The translations under genes and the position numbers were made by a program. Below are positions 13,580 to 14,630 of a DNA stretch of 14,630 nt, piece by piece. Within the stretch, counting starts at the first letter, position 1. Every line of letters starts with the position of its first letter. Source of the stretch: an uncultured Clostridium sp. (GTDB taxonomy: Bacteria; Bacillota; Clostridia; TANB77; CAG-508); NCBI GenBank assembly GCA_945874585.1, contig CAMCHB010000021.1, positions 1 through 14,630 on the forward strand, written 5' to 3'. The notes below the pieces were generated by a model, which was not told the origin of the DNA, searched no databases, and saw nothing but the letters and a program-made list of their open reading frames with translations.

Positions 13580-14630
13580 ATGAACGTAAAAGCTGCTTTA
13601 AAAAAAGAAGGAATCACCAATATTCGTCAATTGGATATTTTAAGTATCAACCAATTGGCAAAAGATATCTCACATAAATTGTATCAACATTTTTGTGAGC
13701 ATAATATCAATGAAAGTGATTTATTCATATCCATTTCGAGATTGCAAATGTATTATGCGCAAATGCCAGAGGATTCTTCTGTAGCTAAATATTTTTACAA
13801 AAATCAATCCATCTATTTCAATGATAAATTTTCAATTGATGAAATAGAAGAATTTGCTACGCATGAGTGTATTCATTATTTGCAAGAAATCAAAGATGAA
13901 AAAAACAATTTGGTACGTCTTGGCTTGTATGAAGTAGCAGAAGGTGCAGATCGTGGTATGGCTTTAAATGAAGCTGCGGTTCAATTGATGGCTGCCAAGG
14001 CAAATGATGTATCAGTGGACAAGGTAAAATATTATGATTTATTTCTAGCTACAGAAAGCCCAGAATATTATCCTTTAGAATGTGCCCTTGTAAAAGAAAT
14101 GATGTACTTCACAGGAGAATATCCTTTGTATCATAGTACTTTATATAGTGATGATGTATTTAAAAATACATTTTCAGCGAAGTTTGGAAAAAGAGCGTAT
14201 TTCAAAATTGAACGAAATGTCAATGAAATCTTAAATTTAGAAGGTTTGTTTAATAATTTAACCAATGAATTAAAAGAAACCAATCGCCCTCGTAAAGCCA
14301 AACAAATCAATTTACTAATGGATCAATGCAAAGAAAAGATAGCTAGTATCTTTATTGAAACACAGGATTTTATGATAGAAATGGGATTTGGTTATGAATT
14401 TGACGAGATTCGTACGATGAATGATTTGAAAAACTTTAAAACACGTATTTATAATTTTAAAGATTTAATTGGTTATACAGCTGATTATGATTTCTACAAT
14501 AAGTATTATATCAAGAAAATGGAAGCTTTAGCGGCTAAGAAAGAATACATCGAAAAAAATGGAGCTATTAAAAAAAACGAAAATCAAGAAAATCTAGCCT
14601 TAGTTGAGCATAAACCGAAAAAAGTATCTG
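13580..14630 (+). CDS. Putative zinc metalloprotease with HExxH motif, 3' partial
   Basis: ATG 13580 follows AAAGGGAGA (13567-13575) and the frame stays open to the end of the window, giving 350 residues with no stop. No signal peptide or membrane helix is seen, so it should be cytoplasmic. ATHECIHYLQE (residues 93-103) contains His95-Glu96-x-x-His99, the zinc-binding and catalytic motif of metallopeptidases, and a second conserved-looking block, GMALNEAAVQLMAA, follows with Glu131 as possible third ligand, the spacing of gluzincins. The region after about 210 is helical and charged, ending in a Lys/Glu/Asn-rich tail, perhaps a linker to further domains. I do not recognise the family, and the substrate is unknown. 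The HExxH match alone is only suggestive of protease activity. Confidence 0.75.
   Translation, partial: MNVKAALKKEGITNIRQLDILSINQLAKDISHKLYQHFCEHNINESDLFISISRLQMYYAQMPEDSSVAKYFYKNQSIYFNDKFSIDEIEEFATHECIHYLQEIKDEKNNLVRLGLYEVAEGADRGMALNEAAVQLMAAKANDVSVDKVKYYDLFLATESPEYYPLECALVKEMMYFTGEYPLYHSTLYSDDVFKNTFSAKFGKRAYFKIERNVNEILNLEGLFNNLTNELKETNRPRKAKQINLLMDQCKEKIASIFIETQDFMIEMGFGYEFDEIRTMNDLKNFKTRIYNFKDLIGYTADYDFYNKYYIKKMEALAAKKEYIEKNGAIKKNENQENLALVEHKPKKVS

Overview
The window is low-GC DNA with Gram-positive gene order, strong AGGAGG-type ribosome sites, GTG/TTG starts and U-tracted hairpin terminators. Together with plsX-acpP-rnc, AddB, a TetR-YhgE/Pip pair and YitT proteins this points to a Bacillota genome, most likely a clostridium-like anaerobe; I cannot name the species. 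The first 44 bases are not genomic: they match an Illumina Nextera i7 index plus the Tn5 transposon adapter, so the biological sequence starts at base 45 and the contig edge is a library artefact.

Bases 45-870 look like accessory DNA. They hold a truncated minus-strand small HTH regulator, two very short plus-strand genes (52 and 34 codons), each with a good promoter and ribosome site, a set of 10-bp phased TTTGTNGAA repeats, and a 10-bp direct repeat. The stretch ends in a 13-codon fragment reading RSVGSGIVADIIE-stop, which resembles the C-terminus of elongation factor Tu, followed by a strong terminator. With no tuf body in front of it, this suggests the junction of an element that inserted into the 3' end of tuf, or an old rearrangement.

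From about 1081 the content is chromosomal housekeeping. plsX, acpP and rnc (lipid synthesis and RNA processing) are followed by an Elp3-like radical SAM protein with a degenerate KH-like tail, where many clostridia continue with smc. Next comes a YitT-family membrane protein whose likely start codon lies inside a perfect 14-bp hairpin. After a terminator there is an apparently self-regulated two-gene unit: a TetR repressor with a clear promoter/operator dyad, and a 693-residue YhgE/Pip membrane protein.

After another terminator, addB (helicase-nuclease subunit), a family-4 uracil-DNA glycosylase and a GltD-like iron-sulfur flavoprotein follow in close series, so two DNA repair enzymes and a redox enzyme probably share a transcript. 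addA is not next to addB. The window ends inside an unrecognised soluble protein carrying an HExxH zinc-metalloprotease motif, with its own promoter-like region and a dyad over the -10. I see no CRISPR array, rRNA, tRNA or intact mobile element. The most unusual items are the tuf-tail junction, the hairpin over the yitT start, the phased repeats, and the HExxH protein.
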